Source: Microbacterium maritypicum MF109 (GTDB lineage: Bacteria > Actinomycetota > Actinomycetes > Actinomycetales > Microbacteriaceae). Taken from it: 64,000 nt of DNA. Both the position numbers and the translations under genes were made by a program. Under the pieces are notes generated by a model. The model saw only the letters and a program-made list of their open reading frames with translations, was not told the DNA's origin and ran no database searches. Below, one piece after another: positions 8,206-16,198 of the stretch (positions are counted from its first letter, which is position 1; the number at the start of each line of letters is the position of its first letter). The stretch spans positions 124,001-188,000 of the forward strand of contig NZ_ATAO01000206.1 of NCBI RefSeq assembly GCF_000455825.1. The letters run 5' to 3'.

Positions 8206-9156
8206 ATGGCTGTGGTCACCATCCGCCAGCTGCTCGACAGCGGCGTGCACTTCGGACACCAGACCCGTCGGTGGAACCCGAAGGTCAAGCGCTTCATCCT
8301 CACCGAGCGCAGCGGTATCCACATCATCGACCTGCAGCAGTCGCTGGGTTACATCGACAAGGCCTACGACTTCGTCAAGGAGACCGTCGCCCACGGTGGC
8401 ACGATCCTCTTCGTCGGCACCAAGAAGCAGGCGCAGGAGATCCTCGCCGAGCAGGCGACCCGTGTGGGTCAGCCCTTCGTCAACCAGCGCTGGCTCGGTG
8501 GACTCCTCACCAACTTCCAGACGATCTCCAAGCGTCTCGCTCGTATGAAGGAGCTCGAGGAGCTCGACTACGAGGTCCCCGCGAACAGCGGCTTCACCAA
8601 GAAGGAGCTCCTGCTCAAGAAGCGCGAGCTCGACAAGCTGCACAAGTCGCTGGGCGGTATCCGCAACCTCACCAAGACGCCCTCGGCCATCTGGGTCGTC
8701 GACGCCAAGCGTGAGCACCTCGCGATCGATGAGGCCAAGAAGCTCGGCATCCCCGTGATCGGCATCCTCGACACGAACGCCGACCCGGATGACTTCCAGT
8801 ACCCGATCCCCGGCAACGACGACGCGATCCGCTCCGTCTCCCTGCTGACGCGTATCATCGCCGACGCCGCGGCCGAGGGCCTGCAGCAGAAGCACAACCC
8901 GGAGACCGGCGACGCCGAGCCGCTGGCCGACTGGGAGAAGGAGCTCCTCGAGACTCCCGCACAGGAGGTTCAGGAGTCCGCTGACGCCGCCGAGGTCGCC
9001 ACGGCAGATGACGCCGCTGCCGTCGTCGAGACGCCCGCCGCCGACGAGACCGCTGCCGACGAGGCCGGTGCTGAGGCGCACGACGAGGCGATCGCCGCCG
9101 CTTCCGGTGAGGAGACCGCTGAGGTCGCCGCCGCCGAGGCTGCTGACGCCAAGTAA
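8206..9156 (+). CDS. rpsB: 30S ribosomal protein S2
   Basis: Small-subunit ribosomal protein S2. The N-terminus [20 protein letters not shown] and the blocks [20 protein letters not shown] and [15 protein letters not shown] are diagnostic. The 316-aa length includes about 70 extra C-terminal residues that are very rich in Ala, Glu and Asp, beyond the folded S2 core. The true start is the ATG at 8206 with AGGAGA upstream; the frame stays open to 7492 but that part is non-coding. It is followed 41 nt later by tsf, the standard S2-EF-Ts operon. Confidence 0.97.
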   Translation: MAVVTIRQLLDSGVHFGHQTRRWNPKVKRFILTERSGIHIIDLQQSLGYIDKAYDFVKETVAHGGTILFVGTKKQAQEILAEQATRVGQPFVNQRWLGGLLTNFQTISKRLARMKELEELDYEVPANSGFTKKELLLKKRELDKLHKSLGGIRNLTKTPSAIWVVDAKREHLAIDEAKKLGIPVIGILDTNADPDDFQYPIPGNDDAIRSVSLLTRIIADAAAEGLQQKHNPETGDAEPLADWEKELLETPAQEVQESADAAEVATADDAAAVVETPAADETAADEAGAEAHDEAIAAASGEETAEVAAAEAADAK

Positions 9157-9197
9157 TCCCTCGTACACACACCTAACGAAGCAAGGAGCCACCACAC

Positions 9198-10025
9198 ATG
9201 GCCAACTTCACCATCGCTGACCTCAAGGCGCTGCGTGAGCAGCTCGGCACCGGAATGGTCGACACCAAGAAGGCGCTCGAGGAGGCTGACGGAGACGTCG
9301 CGAAGGCCACCGAGATCCTGCGTCTCAAGGGTGCGAAGGGCAACGCGAAGCGCGCTGACCGTTCCACGAGCGAGGGACTGATCGTCGCTCGCGAGCAGGA
9401 CGGCGCCGTGACGCTCATCGAGCTCGCCTGCGAGACCGACTTCGTCGCGAAGAACGAGCGCTTCATCGCGCTGGCCGACAAGGTCGCCGACGCTGCAGCA
9501 GCGGTCAAGGCCGACTCGGTCGACGCCGCCCTCGCCGCCTCTGCCGGCGACAAGAGCGTCGAGCAGGTCATCTCCGAAGAGGCCGCGATCATCGGCGAGA
9601 AGGTCGAGCTGCGCCGCGTGCGCACGATCGCCGGCGACAAGGTCGAGGTCTACCTGCACCGCACGAGCAAGGACCTGCCGCCGCAGATCGGCGTCGTCGT
9701 CGCCTACTCGGGTGACGATGCCGAGACCGCGCGCAGCATCGCTCAGCACATCTCGTTCGCCAACCCGTCCTACCTGTCGCGTGAAGACGTGCCGGCTGAC
9801 GCGGTCGAGAAGGAGCGCGAGATCGTCACTGAGATCTCCCGCAACGAGGGCAAGCCGGAAGCGGCTCTCCCGAAGATCGTCGAAGGCCGCGTCTCTGCGT
9901 TCATCAAGCAGGTCGCTCTGCTCGAGCAGGACTATGCCAAGGACAACAAGCTGTCGGTCGCCCAGGTGGCGAAGGACGCCGGTATCACCGTGACGGACTT
10001 CGCGCGCTTCAAGGTCGGCGCGTAG
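9198..10025 (+). CDS. tsf: Elongation factor Ts
   Basis: Nucleotide-exchange factor that regenerates EF-Tu-GTP. The N-terminal UBA-like domain MANFTIADLKALREQLGTGM and the signature LRLKGAKGNAKRADR and ACETDFVAKNERF are present; the 275-aa length is typical. An AAGGAG Shine-Dalgarno sequence precedes the ATG. It is the last gene of the rpsB-tsf operon, closed by a strong terminator 8 nt after the stop. Confidence 0.97.
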   Translation: MANFTIADLKALREQLGTGMVDTKKALEEADGDVAKATEILRLKGAKGNAKRADRSTSEGLIVAREQDGAVTLIELACETDFVAKNERFIALADKVADAAAAVKADSVDAALAASAGDKSVEQVISEEAAIIGEKVELRRVRTIAGDKVEVYLHRTSKDLPPQIGVVVAYSGDDAETARSIAQHISFANPSYLSREDVPADAVEKEREIVTEISRNEGKPEAALPKIVEGRVSAFIKQVALLEQDYAKDNKLSVAQVAKDAGITVTDFARFKVGA

Positions 10026-10032
10026 CACCGTC

Positions 10033-10067
10033 GAAGGGGTTCGGATCGCCAAGATCCGAACCCCTTC
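10033..10067 (+). terminator. Rho-independent terminator of rpsB-tsf
   Basis: A perfect 15-bp stem (10033-10047 with 10053-10067) with a GCCAA loop begins 8 nt after the tsf stop. It separates rpsB-tsf from pyrH, for which TATCTT at 10086-10091 is a possible -10. Confidence 0.88.
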
Positions 10068-10117
10068 TTCATGCCCACGAGGCACTATCTTGAATCGGGA
10101 CGAGAGGACACCCACCC

Positions 10118-10834
10118 ATGACTGAACGCACCGGACGCCGACGCGTCCTTCTCAAGCTCTCCGGAGAGGCATTCGGAGCGGGACAGCTGGGTGTCAGCCC
10201 CGACGTGGTCTCGCAGATCGCCCGTGACATCGCCGCGGCGGTGGACCGTGTCGAGGTCGCGATCGTCGTCGGCGGGGGCAACTTCTTCCGCGGCGCAGAA
10301 CTGAGCCAGCGAGGCATGGACCGCGGTCGCGCCGACTACATGGGCATGCTCGGCACGGTCATGAACGCGCTCGCCCTGCAGGATTTCCTCGAGCAGGCCG
10401 GGGCCGCCACCCGTGTGCAGTCCGCCATCTCGATGACCCAGGTCGCCGAGCCGTACATTCCGCGCCGGGCTGAGCGTCATCTCGAGAAGGGGCGGGTCGT
10501 CATCTTCGGTGCCGGGGCCGGCCTCCCGTACTTCTCCACTGACACCGTCGCGGCACAGCGTGCGCTCGAGATCGGCGCGGACGAGGTCCTCGTCGCCAAG
10601 AACGGCGTCGACGCCATCTACACCGCCGACCCCAACAAGCATGCCGACGCGGAGCGCATCGAGCGCGTCACCTATCGCGATGCGCTCCAGCGTGGTCTCA
10701 AGGTCGTCGACTCGACCGCCTTCAGCCTGTGCATGGACAACAGCATGGACATGCGCGTGTTCGGCATGGAGCCCGCCGGGAACGTGACCCGTGCGCTCCT
10801 CGGCGAGCCGATCGGAACCCTCGTCACCGCCTGA
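10118..10834 (+). CDS. pyrH: Uridylate kinase (UMP kinase)
   Basis: Bacterial hexameric UMP kinase of the amino-acid-kinase fold, which makes UDP for RNA, DNA and cell-wall precursors. Features include [17 protein letters not shown] at the phosphate-binding N-terminus, [27 protein letters not shown], and [15 protein letters not shown] with [17 protein letters not shown] residues ([13 protein letters not shown]). The 238-aa length fits. A GAGAGG ribosome-binding site precedes the ATG. It lies upstream of frr as in most actinobacteria. Confidence 0.96.
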   Translation: MTERTGRRRVLLKLSGEAFGAGQLGVSPDVVSQIARDIAAAVDRVEVAIVVGGGNFFRGAELSQRGMDRGRADYMGMLGTVMNALALQDFLEQAGAATRVQSAISMTQVAEPYIPRRAERHLEKGRVVIFGAGAGLPYFSTDTVAAQRALEIGADEVLVAKNGVDAIYTADPNKHADAERIERVTYRDALQRGLKVVDSTAFSLCMDNSMDMRVFGMEPAGNVTRALLGEPIGTLVTA

Positions 10835-10902
10835 GTGTGTGACACGGCGGAGACGACTTCGCCCGATAGAATTTGCAGAACACCCCGACGATAGGAGTCA
10901 CC

Positions 10903-11457
10903 GTGATCGCGGACGTCCTCGCTGAAACCACCACTCGCATGAACCGGGCGGTCGAAGCTGCCAAGGAGGACTTCTCCACGGTGCGCACCGGTCGTGCGAA
11001 CCCGCAGATGTTCCAGAAGGTCCTCGTGGACTACTACGGCACTCCCACGCCGATCGCCCAGCTCGCCTCCCTGGCGAACCAGGAAGCTCGCACGCTCATC
11101 ATCACGCCGTACGACAAGTCGGCGCTGAAGGCGATCGAACAGGCGATCCGTGACATGCCCAACCTCGGAGCCAACCCGACGAACGACGGCAACCTCGTTC
11201 GCGTGACGATGCCGGAGCTCACGGCCGAGCGCCGCAAGGAGTATGTCAAGCTCGTCAAGACCAAGGCTGAGGACGCGAAGGTCCACGTCCGTGGTATCCG
11301 TCGCAAGGCGAAGGACGAGCTCGATGCCCTCAAGAGCGAGCTCGGTGAGGACGAGATCGCGCGCGGAGAGAAGGAGCTCGACGTCCTGACACGTCAGCAC
11401 GTCGAGCTCATCGATGACGCGCTGAAGCGCAAAGAGGCAGAACTCCTCGAGGTGTAG
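10903..11457 (+). CDS. frr: Ribosome recycling factor
   Basis: Factor that, with EF-G, splits post-termination ribosomes. Diagnostic blocks are [30 protein letters not shown] and the charged helix [20 protein letters not shown] start at the GTG at 10903 because AGGAG lies 6 nt upstream and the 184-aa product is family length; a TTG at 10873 would add ten residues and overlaps a -10-like TAGAAT at 10867-10872, which probably drives the gene. It is 6 nt from cdsA. Confidence 0.95.
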   Translation: MIADVLAETTTRMNRAVEAAKEDFSTVRTGRANPQMFQKVLVDYYGTPTPIAQLASLANQEARTLIITPYDKSALKAIEQAIRDMPNLGANPTNDGNLVRVTMPELTAERRKEYVKLVKTKAEDAKVHVRGIRRKAKDELDALKSELGEDEIARGEKELDVLTRQHVELIDDALKRKEAELLEV

Positions 11458-11462
11458 TCGGG

Positions 11463-12608
11463 ATGTCTGACGAAACGCGAGATGCCGACGACGATGGGCC
11501 GTTCACGCGTCACGGCGGGAACGGGAAGACCCCATCCGACGGCGTCCCGCTCGTTGACGCCGCGTTCCCGTCTTTCGACGCGGCTGCCGTCCCTCCGCGC
11601 CCACCGCTTCCCGCAGCTTCGGAGGGCGCGCCCTCGGGCGGCGTCGGTCCGCTGGACACGGCGGATCACAACGCTATCCGGGAACAGTGGCGCGCGGCAC
11701 GGGATGAACTCGGCAGCCATGTCTCCCATGCACGCGACCAGCTCGACCAGGCGAACGAACGTATCAAAGAGCGCACGGGTCGCGATCTCGTCCTCGCCAT
11801 CCTGATCGGTCTCGCCTTCGGCGCCGCGCTCCTGGGATCGCTGCTCTTCCTCAAGGTGCTCTTCGTCCCGTTCGCTCTCGCGGCCGCCTTGCTCGGGGTC
11901 TACGAGCTCTCCCGAGCTCTGCGGAGCTCGGGTCGCCGCGTCGACGTGGTCCCTCAGCTGATCGCCGCCGCGTTCCTCGTGCTCTCGGCGTACTTCGCCG
12001 AGCCGTGGTTGTGCTGGGTGATGCTCTTCGTGTCCGTCGCGTTCGTCATCGTGTGGCGGCTCATCGCGCAGATGGTGGAGAAGGACGGCCGCACCTACGG
12101 GGACGTCCTCGCCGACGCCGTCACGAGCGGGTTCGTGCAGGTCTACGTCCCCTTCCTCGCGGGAATCGCGCTCATCCTCCTCAAGCAGGAGGGCGGTCAA
12201 TGGTGGGTCCTCAGCTTCATCGCGATCGCCGTAGCGGCCGACACGGGCGCGTACGCCGCCGGTCTCGCCTTCGGCCGTCACCCGATGGCTCCGAAGATCA
12301 GCCCGAAGAAGACCTGGGAGGGCTTCGGCGGCGCCGTCATCGCCTCGCTCGCTGCGGGGGTGCTGCTCGCGATCTTCCTCCTGGAGCTGCCGTGGTGGTG
12401 CGGCGTGATCTTCGGCGCGTCGATCCTGCTCTCCGCGACGCTGGGGGACCTCGGTGAATCGATGCTCAAGCGCGACCTCGGCATCAAGGACATGAGTTCC
12501 TGGCTCCCCGGTCACGGAGGGCTGCTCGATCGACTCGACAGCATTCTGCCCTCGACGATCCCTGCGCTCTGTCTCTACTTCCTCTTCTCTCCTTGGGTGG
12601 TTCTGTGA
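11463..12608 (+). CDS. cdsA: Phosphatidate cytidylyltransferase
   Basis: Integral membrane enzyme making CDP-diacylglycerol, the branch point of phospholipid synthesis. Residues 1-110 form a charged, Pro-rich cytoplasmic extension; about eight hydrophobic segments follow from residue 108. The family signature is at the C-terminus (SMLKRDLGIKDMSSWLPGHG, then LLDRLDS, about 333-360) and KISPKKTWEGFGG is also present. The 381-aa length exceeds many homologues because of the N-terminal extension. It sits between frr and a DivIVA-repeat gene whose ATG overlaps its stop. Confidence 0.93.
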   Translation: MSDETRDADDDGPFTRHGGNGKTPSDGVPLVDAAFPSFDAAAVPPRPPLPAASEGAPSGGVGPLDTADHNAIREQWRAARDELGSHVSHARDQLDQANERIKERTGRDLVLAILIGLAFGAALLGSLLFLKVLFVPFALAAALLGVYELSRALRSSGRRVDVVPQLIAAAFLVLSAYFAEPWLCWVMLFVSVAFVIVWRLIAQMVEKDGRTYGDVLADAVTSGFVQVYVPFLAGIALILLKQEGGQWWVLSFIAIAVAADTGAYAAGLAFGRHPMAPKISPKKTWEGFGGAVIASLAAGVLLAIFLLELPWWCGVIFGASILLSATLGDLGESMLKRDLGIKDMSSWLPGHGGLLDRLDSILPSTIPALCLYFLFSPWVVL

Positions 12609-13186
12609 TGAACGAAGATCAGCTCGACGAACAGGCGGAATCGACGCCGCCGGCATTCGCACTCACCTCCGGTCGGGTGCGTGGCTATCACCGGGCAGCC
12701 GTCGACACGTTCCTCGCATCTGCCCGCCGCGCGTTCGAGGCGGGCGGCGATGAACTCAGCGCGGACGATGTGCGGACGGCCTCCTTCCCGCTGGTGAAGA
12801 ACGGATACGTCGTCGCGGATGTCGACGCGGCGCTCGGCCGCGTCGAAGACGCCTTCGCCGCTCGAGAACGCGAACGCGCGGTGCGATCCGCGGGAGCAGG
12901 TGCCTGGGTGGAGCAGGCCAGAGCAGACGCGCAGGTCATCCTGGATCATCTGGCGCGACCACGGCGCCACCGCTTCGCCCGTACCGGAGTGCTCACCTTC
13001 GGGTACCGTCTCGATGAGGTCGATCATGTGTCGACGCGTATCGTGCGGTATCTCCGTGACGGCGAAGCGCTGACTGCCGAGCAGTTGCGCTCGGCGGCGT
13101 TTCGGATGCAGCGTGGGGGATACCGCGAGGAGCAGGTGGATGCCCTTCTGGATGCCACGATCGACGTGATTCTCGCCGTTCGCTGA
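12608..13186 (+). CDS. DivIVA-repeat domain protein
   Basis: A soluble 192-aa protein with repeated short DivIVA-type motifs of the form GY-x3-VD-xF: RGYHRAAVDTFLASARRAF near 25, NGYVVADVDAALGRVEDAF near 66, FGYRLDEVDHVSTRIVRYL near 132 and GGYREEQVDALLDATIDVI near 170. Such repeats occur in actinobacterial proteins thought to act with the polar-growth/division scaffold, but no activity is known. The ATG shares one base with the cdsA stop, so the protein is probably made together with a phospholipid enzyme. Confidence 0.82.
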   Translation: MNEDQLDEQAESTPPAFALTSGRVRGYHRAAVDTFLASARRAFEAGGDELSADDVRTASFPLVKNGYVVADVDAALGRVEDAFAARERERAVRSAGAGAWVEQARADAQVILDHLARPRRHRFARTGVLTFGYRLDEVDHVSTRIVRYLRDGEALTAEQLRSAAFRMQRGGYREEQVDALLDATIDVILAVR

Positions 13187-13218
13187 GGTTCCTGATGGTC
13201 GATCCAGGCACTCTTGCG

Positions 13219-13224
13219 TAGACT
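13219..13224 (+). promoter_or_regulatory. -10 element of the transglycosylase gene
   Basis: TAGACT ends 10 nt before the GTG at 13235, leaving at most a few leader bases. It argues against the TTG at 13214, which would lie upstream of the -10. Confidence 0.5.
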
Positions 13225-13234
13225 GTCCCTCATC

Positions 13235-13927
13235 GTGAACTCCCGAAACGACATGAATCTCGAAAGAAACGACCTCTCGCCGGTGCCCGCGGTGAAGGCT
13301 CGTTCGGCGCGCACGGGCACACGGCGCTGGTCTCGCAGCCGTGGTGTCGTCGGGGTCTTCAGTTCCCTCGCCGTCGTGGGTTTCGCCGGTGCATTGGTCG
13401 CACCGACCGGGGTGGCATTGGCCGCACCCGCCCCTGAGGAGTCGCCGGACTCCGCCTATTCGCTTGCGCTCGCGGACACTCAGAACCTCACCGTCACCGT
13501 CGAAGGTGCCGAGATTGCACCCGTCGTGCGCGGAGGGTTCGAGGTCTATGTGAAGCCGAAGCCGGCTCCGGTCCCGACCGTGGCTGCGGCACCCCGTGGG
13601 GGATCCTCCGGAAAGCCTTCCGGAGGTAGCCTTCCTCCGTACACGGGAGGCGGTGCTCCTGCAGAGTGGATGGCGGCAGCCGGCATCGCGCAGAGCGACT
13701 GGCAGTACGTCGACTACGTCGTGTCCCGCGAGAGCGGTTGGAACCCGAACGCCACGAACAAGTCCTCCGGTGCCTGCGGTCTGGTGCAGGCGCTGCCATG
13801 CAGCAAGGTGCCCGGCAACGGCTACAACCCGGTCGACAACCTTCGCTGGGCGACCGGATACGCCACCGGCCGCTACGGCAGCTGGGCCGGTGCGTACAAC
13901 TTCTGGGTCAACAACCACTGGTGGTGA
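13235..13927 (+). CDS. Secreted lytic-transglycosylase-like protein
   Basis: An exported 230-aa protein. A long basic N-terminus leads into a hydrophobic export segment at about residues 37-62 (VVGVFSSLAVVGFAGALVAP), then a Pro/Gly-rich linker, then a C-terminal SLT-type domain from about residue 145 (MAAAGIAQSDWQYVDYVVSR). The likely catalytic Glu is in SRESGWNPNA, and GACGLVQALPCSKVPG with a WW C-terminus is typical of actinobacterial cell-wall-active transglycosylase-fold proteins. Another in-frame ATG lies at 13253; I prefer the GTG because of the -10 element. It is probably involved in peptidoglycan remodelling. Confidence 0.8.
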   Translation: MNSRNDMNLERNDLSPVPAVKARSARTGTRRWSRSRGVVGVFSSLAVVGFAGALVAPTGVALAAPAPEESPDSAYSLALADTQNLTVTVEGAEIAPVVRGGFEVYVKPKPAPVPTVAAAPRGGSSGKPSGGSLPPYTGGGAPAEWMAAAGIAQSDWQYVDYVVSRESGWNPNATNKSSGACGLVQALPCSKVPGNGYNPVDNLRWATGYATGRYGSWAGAYNFWVNNHWW

Positions 13928-13936
13928 GCAGGCAGT

Positions 13937-14224
13937 ATGCCCCGCTCTCGCAGACGTCCTTCGGAGCGCCCTGACCCCGAGGACTCCTTCGATCGCCTCC
14001 TCGCGGGCTGGAAGCGTACCGAGACCCGCCGCGGCGGTGAGTGGACCGTGCAACCGGTTTCCGGGGCGCAGGCGCAGAAGGACTATCTCTGCCCGGGCTG
14101 CGGTCGATCGATCGTCGCCGGAACCGCGCATCTCGTCGCCTGGCGCGCGGACGGCGTGCTCGGCGACGCGGCTGACCTCGCCGCACGGCGACACTGGCAC
14201 ACACACTGTTGGAGGCTTGCATGA
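13937..14224 (+). CDS. Small zinc-ribbon-like protein of unknown function
   Basis: A 95-aa protein with a basic, charged N-terminal half and a C-terminal possible metal site: CPGC near residue 52 and a closing HWHTHCW (HxH plus Cys). No signal peptide or membrane segment is visible. The stop overlaps the ATG of the alpha/beta hydrolase by 4 nt, so the two are co-translated. The gene starts 10 nt after the transglycosylase. I do not recognise a named family and assign no function. Confidence 0.75.
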   Translation: MPRSRRRPSERPDPEDSFDRLLAGWKRTETRRGGEWTVQPVSGAQAQKDYLCPGCGRSIVAGTAHLVAWRADGVLGDAADLAARRHWHTHCWRLA

Positions 14225-14943
14225 GCATCGAGATCCGAGGACCACTGGAGCTTCCGGCGCGACGCGAAGACATCGAGCTGAAGACCGCCGACGGTCTCAC
14301 GTTGGTCGGAGAGCTCGCCGTGCCGGAGACCACGACTCCTGTCGCGACTCTCGTGACGCTTCATCCCCTGCCTACGGCCGGCGGGTTCATGGATTCGCAC
14401 ATCATCCGCAAAGCGGCTGCACGTCTGCCCGCTCTGGCGGATCTGGCCGTGCTGCGATTCAACACGAGGGGGACCGCATCACCTCGTGGGACCAGTGACG
14501 GATCCTTCGATGGCGGGGCGTCCGAACAGTTCGACGTCGCCGCGGCGATGGACTTCGTGCGTGAACGCGCTCTGCCTCGCCCCTGGCTGCTGGGATGGTC
14601 CTTCGGCACGGAACTCGCGTTGAAGTACGGTCGGCAGCACGACATCGAGGGGATCATCCTCCTTTCGCCGCCTTTGCACCGCGCGACACCGGAAGAGGTC
14701 GCCGCGTGGGCGACGGTCGACCGCCCCGTGGTCGTCCTGGTACCGGAGCTGGATGACTACCTGCGCCCCGCCGAGGCCCGCGAGAGGTTCGCTGCGATCC
14801 CGCACGCACAACTGATCGCGGTGGACGGGGGGAAGCACCTCTGGGTGGGCGAGACCCAGACGCGACGCGTGCTCACGGAGATCGTGGCCGCGGTCAATCC
14901 TGCGGCGCTGCCTCTCGCCACGCACTGGCCGACCGACGACTGA
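14221..14943 (+). CDS. Alpha/beta hydrolase
   Basis: A 240-aa cytosolic hydrolase-fold protein of the short dienelactone-hydrolase/CocE-like kind. The nucleophile elbow is GWSFGTELALKYG, with Ser in G-x-S-x-G near residue 127. The oxyanion strand is TLHPLPTAGG, an acidic residue is likely in PELDDYLRP and the catalytic His in GGKHLWVGE. The substrate cannot be inferred. It starts inside the previous stop (ATGA) and is convergent with the AI-2E family gene, with 12 nt between the two stops. Confidence 0.85.
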   Translation: MSIEIRGPLELPARREDIELKTADGLTLVGELAVPETTTPVATLVTLHPLPTAGGFMDSHIIRKAAARLPALADLAVLRFNTRGTASPRGTSDGSFDGGASEQFDVAAAMDFVRERALPRPWLLGWSFGTELALKYGRQHDIEGIILLSPPLHRATPEEVAAWATVDRPVVVLVPELDDYLRPAEARERFAAIPHAQLIAVDGGKHLWVGETQTRRVLTEIVAAVNPAALPLATHWPTDD

Positions 14944-14955
14944 CGCGCAGCGGGT

Positions 14956-16017
14956 TCAGAGCTCGTTCATCCGCGGGATGAGCACCTGCCGGTAGATGAT
15001 CAGGATGCTCGCGGCGACCGGGATGGCGATCAGCGCGCCCAGCAGACCGAGAAGGCTTCCTCCGGCGAGTGCCGCGACCACGACGACCGCCCCCGGTACC
15101 GAGACCGCACGACTCATGATGCGCGGCGAGATGATGTAGGCCTCGATCTGCATGTAGATCAGGTAGTAGATCGCAGCGGCGATCGCGGTCGCCGGAGAGC
15201 CCAGTCCGGGGATGAGACACACCAGCACGATGATCGTGGAGCCGGTCAGGGTGCCGACGAGCGGGATCAGGGAGAAGAAGAACGCGATCACCGCGAGGAC
15301 GGCGGGGAACGGTGCTTGGATGATCGACAGGAAGATCGCGCTGAGCACGCCGTTGATGACACCCTGCGTCACCTGCCCCATGACGTAATAGCCGACCGAA
15401 TCCGTGATCTGTTCGGACAGGTCGATGAACCTGTCTCGTTTCGACGCCGGAGCCAACTGGTAGACCGCCCGTTTGAGGGACGGCGTGGAAGCCGTGAGAT
15501 AGATCGTCAGGATGAGGACGATGAACGCACCGAACAGGCCGCTGAGCACGGCGCCACTCGCCACGAGGAACCCTTGGCCGATGGAACCGCCGATCTCGGT
15601 CAGGTTCGTGGTGAGCCAGTCCTCGACGTAGGTGAAGACATCATCGACCCTCAGGTTGGGGAACGCGTCCGTCATCCACTGCTTGAGGTCGTCGATCGCG
15701 GTACCGCGTTGCACGATCGCCGTGATCTGGGCGATCAGCTGGGAGATCTGGTCGACCAGCACGGGAAGGACGATGAGCACGATGCCGACGAAGATGCCGA
15801 GCACCGCGAGGATCGTGACGATGACAGCGAGCCATCGGGGGAGACGCCGGCGCTCCAGGAACGAGACGAGCGGATCGAGTCCGAGACTGAGGAAGAGAGC
15901 CGTGCCGAGATAGAGCAGAACCGTGGAGAGGTTCTGCACGCTGTTGATCAGCAGGATGCCCAATCCCACGCCGAGCGTCGCCACCAGGGCGGTGCGGAAG
16001 GGATTGTGGATCTTCAT
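14956..16017 (-). CDS. AI-2E family transporter (PerM-like permease)
   Basis: A polytopic membrane protein of 353 aa with about seven or eight hydrophobic segments and the family C-terminal region (SLIPLVGTLTGSTIIVLVCL, YIISPRIMSRAVSVPGAVVV, LGLLGALIAIPVAAS). Family members range from exporters to Na+/H+ antiporters, so the name does not prove AI-2 transport. The ATG at 16017 has GAGGAG upstream; the frame stays open to 16170, but that extension is hydrophilic and not family-like. It diverges from the membrane/lipoprotein gene at 16199. Confidence 0.88.
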   Translation of the reverse strand: MKIHNPFRTALVATLGVGLGILLINSVQNLSTVLLYLGTALFLSLGLDPLVSFLERRRLPRWLAVIVTILAVLGIFVGIVLIVLPVLVDQISQLIAQITAIVQRGTAIDDLKQWMTDAFPNLRVDDVFTYVEDWLTTNLTEIGGSIGQGFLVASGAVLSGLFGAFIVLILTIYLTASTPSLKRAVYQLAPASKRDRFIDLSEQITDSVGYYVMGQVTQGVINGVLSAIFLSIIQAPFPAVLAVIAFFFSLIPLVGTLTGSTIIVLVCLIPGLGSPATAIAAAIYYLIYMQIEAYIISPRIMSRAVSVPGAVVVVAALAGGSLLGLLGALIAIPVAASILIIYRQVLIPRMNEL

Positions 16018-16198
16018 TCGGAGGCTCCTCGAGGACGGATGCAGCAAGGCTATCCAGAGCGTCCGGCTGGGCACCGACGACGTGCCGGTCCGGCCCGCAC
16101 TGAACCTGCTCGTGGGCAACACACAGCTGATTTCGCTAGTCTGAAATGTCGAGTGTTGCGTCGCTGGCAAGTGCCGGCGATGCGTGAGGAGACTATTC

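Noticed and set aside
7543..9195. 550-codon minus-strand frame across rpsB
   Set aside because: Shadow of ribosomal protein S2, which is certain.
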